Part shown: piece by piece, positions 60,083-64,000 of the stretch
How the letters are laid out: every line of letters begins with the position of its first letter
Numbering within the stretch: the stretch's first letter is position 1
Assembly (NCBI RefSeq): GCF_943193195.1
Contig: NZ_CALPDG010000005.1
Location: 1-64,000 of the forward strand
Direction of reading: 5' to 3'
Length of the DNA stretch: 64,000 bases
Source of the DNA: Mediterraneibacter agrestimuris
GTDB lineage: Bacteria > Bacillota > Clostridia > Lachnospirales > Lachnospiraceae
The notes under the pieces: model-generated
Told to the model about the DNA's origin: nothing
What the model saw: only the letters and a program-made list of their open reading frames with translations
Databases searched by the model: none
Translations under genes and position numbers: made by a program

Positions 60083-61210
60083 CTACTGTTTCTGACCATT
60101 TACAAAAACTGCTTTCACATTCATTTCTTCATCCAGAAGCACCAAATCTGCAGCCTTCCCCGGTGTAATACTTCCACAGGTATCATAGATTCCGATTTCC
60201 TTTGCCGGATTCACAGTTGCACAGGCAATGGCATCTTCAAACGGAATCTCCATTTCCTTAACGGCTACTCTCAGACACCCCATCAGATCTGTTGCAGAAC
60301 CCGCAATTGTACCGTCTGCCAGTGTTGCTTTCGGTCCCTTGACAAACACATCCTGTCCGCCCAGTGTATACTGTCCATCTGTCAGTCCTGTTGCACGCAT
60401 ACTGTCGCTGATTAAAATAACACGGTCTGCGCCGAACATTTCAAAAGTTGCACGGACAACGGACGGATGAATGTGTACACCATCGCAAATCAATTCCACA
60501 TGGCAATGCCCTGCATCTCTTGCCGCACCAATGACGCCCGGATCTCTATGATTCAGCGGCGGCATTGCATTATACAGATGAGTCACGTGGCTTGCACCGC
60601 GGTTCAGGGCTTCTGACGCTGTATCATAATCCGCAGTTGTATGTGCAATAGACACAACCACCTCATCCCTGACTGCATCGATGAATTCCATTGCCCCGTC
60701 CTCTTCCGGTGCAATATCCACCAGTTTGATCAGTCCATTTGCTTCCTTCTGGAATGCACGGAATAACTCCACATCACATGGACGGATATGCGTTGCCGCC
60801 TGAGCTCCTTTCTTCTTAGCGCTGATGAAAGGACCTTCCATATTGATGCCGGCAAGCTTCGCCCCTTTTCGGGATTCATATGCCCCTCCGTTTGCCATAA
60901 TCCGATGCAGCTCCTCTTCCCCCAGAGTCATAGTTGCCGGACACATAGACGTAACGCCCACAGACGCCTCGTATTCTGCCATATGTGCAATGGCTTCCGG
61001 TGCAGCGTCACAGAAGTCTTCTCCCACACAGCCGTGGAAATGAATATCTACCAATCCCGGAATGGCAAAACAGCCTTCACCGTCAATTACTTCTTCTGCC
61101 TCCCCGGAAATATTTCTTCCGACAGTAGAAAATTTACCATCTTTCACTTCAATCGCACCTTCTGTGAAACATTTGTCTTCGCCAAAAATCTGCACATTTT
61201 TTATAATCAT
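60083..61210 (-). CDS. nagA: N-acetylglucosamine-6-phosphate deacetylase
   Basis: A 375-aa amidohydrolase that yields glucosamine-6-phosphate and acetate. It has the metal motif GLVDIHFHGCVG, NMEGPFIS, AHTTADY, HLYNAMPPLNHR and the catalytic Asp in ILISDSM. Full length. It lies 14 bases after nagB in the same operon and converts the product of NagE uptake. Confidence 0.95.
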   Translation of the reverse strand: MIIKNVQIFGEDKCFTEGAIEVKDGKFSTVGRNISGEAEEVIDGEGCFAIPGLVDIHFHGCVGEDFCDAAPEAIAHMAEYEASVGVTSMCPATMTLGEEELHRIMANGGAYESRKGAKLAGINMEGPFISAKKKGAQAATHIRPCDVELFRAFQKEANGLIKLVDIAPEEDGAMEFIDAVRDEVVVSIAHTTADYDTASEALNRGASHVTHLYNAMPPLNHRDPGVIGAARDAGHCHVELICDGVHIHPSVVRATFEMFGADRVILISDSMRATGLTDGQYTLGGQDVFVKGPKATLADGTIAGSATDLMGCLRVAVKEMEIPFEDAIACATVNPAKEIGIYDTCGSITPGKAADLVLLDEEMNVKAVFVNGQKQ

Positions 61211-61224
61211 AATTCTGCTCCTTT

Positions 61225-61956
61225 TTATTTTGGAAGCTTAGAAGCTGCTGCCTCGTCTACTACAACAGTAACATCTTGATGGAACTGCAAGATAGAAGCC
61301 GGAACTTCCGGTGTTACTTCTCCGTAAAATGCTTTTGCAACAATATCAGCCTTATCTTCACCACTAACGACAACAAGAATCTTCTTCGCTTTCATAATTG
61401 TTCCAATACCCATAGTATATGCCTGTTTCGGCACATCATCCGCAGAGGCAAAAAATCTTTTATTTGCTTCGATGGTGCTTTCTGTCAGGTCTACACAATG
61501 TGTCTCCTTGTCAAATGCGGCAGCCGGCTCATTGAATCCGATATGTCCGTTGTGTCCCAGACCGAGAAGCTGCAGATCCACTCCTCCATAAGAAGCAATC
61601 AAATCTTCATAACGTCTGCACTCTTTATCTGCATCCTGCTCTGTTCCGTCCGGTACATTTGTATTTGCCGGATCAATATTGACACGGTCAAACAAATGCT
61701 CGTGCATAAAATAATAATAACTCTGGTCATGAGAATGATCCAGTCCGCGGTACTCATCCAGGTTAACAGAAGATACCCTGGAGAAGTCCAAGTCTCCCTT
61801 TTCGTACCATTCTACTAACTGGTCATAAGTGCCAATCGGAGAAGATCCTGTTGCCAGTCCAAGCACACAGTCCGGCTTTGTGATAATCTGGGCGGAAATG
61901 ATATTAGCCGCCTTTCTGCTCATTTCTTTGTAATCCTTCGCTACGATAATTCTCAT
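61225..61956 (-). CDS. nagB: Glucosamine-6-phosphate deaminase
   Basis: A 243-aa enzyme converting glucosamine-6-phosphate to fructose-6-phosphate and ammonia. Motifs: GLATGSSPIGTYDQL (phosphate), VNLDEYRGLDHSHDQSYYYFM (catalytic Asp and His) and LLGLGHNGHIGFNEP. It is the intact counterpart of the broken NagB-like gene at 10901. It is first in nagB-nagA. Confidence 0.95.
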   Translation of the reverse strand: MRIIVAKDYKEMSRKAANIISAQIITKPDCVLGLATGSSPIGTYDQLVEWYEKGDLDFSRVSSVNLDEYRGLDHSHDQSYYYFMHEHLFDRVNIDPANTNVPDGTEQDADKECRRYEDLIASYGGVDLQLLGLGHNGHIGFNEPAAAFDKETHCVDLTESTIEANKRFFASADDVPKQAYTMGIGTIMKAKKILVVVSGEDKADIVAKAFYGEVTPEVPASILQFHQDVTVVVDEAAASKLPK

Positions 61957-62016
61957 CTCTTTCTACCTCCCGCAAAAATCTTTATGATGTTAAGCAACAA
62001 TTCGGTTACTGATATA

Positions 62017-62046
62017 AGGATACCGCTTTCCCCGTAAAATTGTCAA
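62017..62046 (-). promoter_or_regulatory. Promoter of nagBA
   Basis: On the minus strand TTGACA (62046-62041), 18 bases, TATCCT (62022-62017). It is close to the end of a family B repeat. Confidence 0.55.
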
Positions 62047-62075
62047 GATTGATATTTCCTCCTTTGTGCAACTCA

Positions 62076-62221
62076 GTTACAGTTCACACGGCATCTTGCA
62101 CTGCGCTGCAAGGTGTCCGGCCAATGAAGTGATGACAGCGATATATCCAGCCCCTCGCCGAAGGCGACTTAAAATGGGCTGGATACGGTTACTGGAACAC
62201 CCGAAGGGTGTGAACAGTAAC
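62076..62221. repeat. Dispersed repeat family B, copy 2 (inverted)
   Basis: GTTACAGTTCACACGGCATCTTGCA ... CCAGCCCCTCGCCGAAGGCGACTT ... GTGTGAACAGTAAC is the reverse complement of 56498-56642. Its right end runs into the 3' codons of the DUF1934 gene. Confidence 0.88.
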
Positions 62222-62654
62222 CCACAGACCAGACATTAATCTCAATACGGCAGTCAGCTAATGGCTCCCGGTTCACCTCTAAACGGTAGTCAATCTCGAT
62301 ACTAATGCGGTTTTCTTCTTCTTCCATCTCGATCGCTCTCGTATCCATAGCAATCTTTATCTCTCCAAACGGAGTCTGATAAGCAGCCGGATGTATTTTC
62401 CCTGTTTCAAACATCATGCAGACACTCAGCGAACCGCTTTTACGAATCTCCACATGCTTATCATCATATATTTTCAACTGGTTTTTTGTAATTTCTCCAT
62501 TCTCACCGATTTCCTCATAGAGAATGTATTGCTTATTGTTCTTATAGTAATACGCCCCCGGCACAATCAGTTCAATTGCTTCATCCACGTCCGTAATATT
62601 CTCCCCCGGGCTCTGATGCACACCAGAAATACGGACTAATACATCTTTTGTCAT
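62169..62654 (-). CDS. DUF1934 protein (YwiB-like), C-terminus from a repeat
   Basis: About 161 aa. A small beta-barrel (calycin-like) protein with VRISGVHQS, ENGEITKNQLKIYD, GSLSVCMMFETGK, and YQTPFGEIKIAMDT, IEIDYRLEVN. The start ATG 62654 follows GAGGAATATT; an in-frame TTG at 62660 overlaps the murI stop. The last 17 or so residues (GYCSHPSGVPVTVSSPF) and the stop are encoded within a family B repeat, so the native end was replaced. The function is unknown. Confidence 0.82.
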   Translation of the reverse strand: MTKDVLVRISGVHQSPGENITDVDEAIELIVPGAYYYKNNKQYILYEEIGENGEITKNQLKIYDDKHVEIRKSGSLSVCMMFETGKIHPAAYQTPFGEIKIAMDTRAIEMEEEENRISIEIDYRLEVNREPLADCRIEINVWSVGYCSHPSGVPVTVSSPF

Positions 62655-62656
62655 TT

Positions 62657-63478
62657 TCAATATTCCTCAATATTTACAACATTTGTCTCCGGTACGTCAA
62701 ATGGCATGACTGTATTGGCAAAACTGCGGAACTTCTCTGCCGCATCACTGACAAAGAATTCATACTGGCTGACTCTGCCGCCGGTTCCGTCGTTTTCCAT
62801 GTCTCGCTCTTTCAACAGCTTCTGCACATCCATTGCGGTCTCATATGCCGGATTCACAATCTGAATCTTCTCCCCCATGTAGGCACGGATCTTGGAGCGC
62901 AGCAGCGGATAATGTGTACACCCCAGGATCATAGCATCAATATCTGTCTTCTTCATAGAATCCAGATAATGATCGATAATCTCCTGTGTCACATGATGTT
63001 CCTTAAACCCCTCTTCTACCAGCGGTACAAACAACGGACATGCCTTTTCCAACACCTCGACCGCCGGATTCATACTCTGGATCACCTTTGTATACATCCC
63101 GCTCTGTACAGTAGCTTCTGTTCCGACAACTCCGATCTTTCCCTTATCTGTTGCCTCAACTGCAGCTCTTGCCCCCGGAATAACTACCCCGAGAACCGGC
63201 ACATCAAACTCATCCTGAACTGCTTCCAGAGCAAGTGCACTGGCTGTATTACAGGCAATGACAATTGCTTTGACCTGCTTTGTTTTCAGGAAACGGATAA
63301 TCTGCTCCGAAAAACGGATAATTGTCTTTCGGGATTTGCTCCCGTATGGAACACGTGCTGTATCCCCAAAATATACGATATTCTCATTTGGCAGATGCCG
63401 TACCATCTCCCGCACAACCGTCAGTCCTCCGACTCCTGAGTCAAACACACCGATGGGGGCTGTTTTTTTACACTCCAT
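62657..63478 (-). CDS. murI: Glutamate racemase
   Basis: A 273-aa enzyme supplying D-glutamate for peptidoglycan. Both catalytic cysteines are present, in AIVIACNTASAL and LGCTHYPLL. The N-terminus GVFDSGVGGLTVVREM is typical. The DUF1934 gene follows directly, as an operon. Confidence 0.95.
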   Translation of the reverse strand: MECKKTAPIGVFDSGVGGLTVVREMVRHLPNENIVYFGDTARVPYGSKSRKTIIRFSEQIIRFLKTKQVKAIVIACNTASALALEAVQDEFDVPVLGVVIPGARAAVEATDKGKIGVVGTEATVQSGMYTKVIQSMNPAVEVLEKACPLFVPLVEEGFKEHHVTQEIIDHYLDSMKKTDIDAMILGCTHYPLLRSKIRAYMGEKIQIVNPAYETAMDVQKLLKERDMENDGTGGRVSQYEFFVSDAAEKFRSFANTVMPFDVPETNVVNIEEY

Positions 63479-63498
63479 ACTTCTGTTTCCTTTCTATA

Positions 63499-63520
63499 AC
63501 TTTATCGGACAAAGTCCGTT
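63499..63520. repeat. Dispersed repeat family C, fragment 4
   Basis: ACTTTATCGGACAAAGTCCG matches the left end of family C. The remainder is absent. Confidence 0.6.
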
Positions 63521-63531
63521 TATTACGCAAT

Positions 63532-63556
63532 AAGCGTCTGCAATTTACAGACGCTT
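63532..63556 (-). terminator. Hairpin downstream of pfkA, probable terminator
   Basis: AAGCGTCTG and CAGACGCTT form a perfect stem with a 7-base loop, 54 bases after the pfkA stop. The following T-run is weak on the minus strand. Confidence 0.65.
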
Positions 63557-63610
63557 ACTCTTTTGCCATGATTCCATTTCACCATATCACAGTTCACATA
63601 CAAGAGCTTC

Positions 63611-64000
63611 TTACAATGCAAGAAGTTTAGCAATCTCGTACTGATGCGCAGGAATTTTCTTCTTCATAGACAAAGCCTCATTAATATCAAAGTCAACATA
63701 CGCCCCATGCTGATATCCAACAACACGGTTGCTCTTTCCTGCAAGCAGTAATTCCACTGCCATTGCCCCCATTGTGGACGCATATACACGGTCCTTACAT
63801 GTCGGACTCCCGCCGCGCTGCATATGCCCGATAATAGATGCTCTTGTTTCAATTCCGGTTGCCTCTTCAATTCTCTTTGCCATATTAATAGAATCACCGA
63901 TACCCTCTGCATTGATGATAATATAATTCTTCTTGCCGCGCTTTTTATTTTCCAGAATATCCTCAATCAGTTCTTCCTCATTATAATTACGTTCCTCCGG
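63611..64000 (-). CDS. pfkA: 6-phosphofructokinase, C-terminal part (cut by window edge)
   Basis: The frame is open from the right edge of the window to a stop at 63611, about 129 codons. Conserved parts: IINAEGIGDS, SIIGHMQRGGSPTCKDRV (fructose-6-phosphate site) and GYQHGAYVDFDI. It is the ATP-dependent PfkA type that commits fructose-6-phosphate to glycolysis. The N-terminal half with the ATP site is outside the window. Confidence 0.93.
   Translation of the reverse strand, partial: PEERNYNEEELIEDILENKKRGKKNYIIINAEGIGDSINMAKRIEEATGIETRASIIGHMQRGGSPTCKDRVYASTMGAMAVELLLAGKSNRVVGYQHGAYVDFDINEALSMKKKIPAHQYEIAKLLAL

Overview
The window looks like a chromosomal stretch of a low-GC, gut-type anaerobic Firmicute, most likely a Lachnospiraceae member (Blautia / Mediterraneibacter / Dorea-like). 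The reasons are the B12-dependent diol dehydratase genes, the ECF transporter, the YesM/YesN-regulated sugar ABC transporter, the zinc-ribbon/YARHG envelope cluster, the murB-rapZ-whiA-HPr order, and consistent AGGAGG ribosome sites with TTGACA-17-TATAAT promoters. No species is claimed.

Layout. 2-115: tail of an IS110-family transposase. 223-6192 (minus): a nucleoside/ribose module, made of a LacI-ribokinase fusion, a nucleoside hydrolase, an ECF S component, EcfT and two EcfA ATPases, with two operator-like sites 105 bp apart. 6563-9141: an alkyltransferase-like protein and an Lsa-type ABC-F resistance gene behind a long structured leader. 9269-10634 (minus): a small microcompartment satellite (PduV/EutP GTPase and two PduU/EutS-type shell proteins). 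10901-17013 (minus): a sugar ABC transporter with ROK kinase, isomerase and a frameshifted NagB-like gene, divergent from a YesM-type kinase and a YesN-type regulator broken by an amber codon. 20762-26538 (plus): pduC-D-E-G-H and pduO. 26592-30518: an accessory patch with a transposase remnant, an ABC-type ATPase plus TOPRIM-like pair (candidate phage defence), an XRE remnant and a decayed membrane-protein gene. 30529-36407: TetR divergent from an MMPL exporter and a YhgE-like repeat protein. 36642-43088: peptidase, acetyltransferase, mutarotase, a trigger-factor-like lipoprotein, cardiolipin synthase and a truncated dihydroorotate dehydrogenase. 43416-49007: envelope genes (YARHG, amidase, beta-lactamase-like lipoprotein, DUF4234, DUF2752). 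49226-55575: tRNA-Glu, lipid kinase, the murB-rapZ-whiA-HPr-like operon, a CNNM transporter and tRNA-Ser. 55593-61956: cutC and a full N-acetylglucosamine PTS/nagAB system with a LicT-type antiterminator and its RNA target. 62169-64000: DUF1934, murI and the 3' part of pfkA.

How the genes work together. Three carbon routes are visible: nucleosides to ribose-5-phosphate, 1,2-propanediol (or glycerol) dehydration in or near a microcompartment, and N-acetylglucosamine through NagE-NagA-NagB to fructose-6-phosphate and then PfkA. A fourth, unidentified sugar enters by the ABC system, but both its NagB-like enzyme and its response regulator carry disabling mutations.

A strong background signal is a set of at least four families of short dispersed intergenic repeats (about 60-180 bp). 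Several share GTAAC-AGTTC ends. They lie in leaders, in terminator regions and once at the very 3' end of a gene, where the repeat supplies the last codons.
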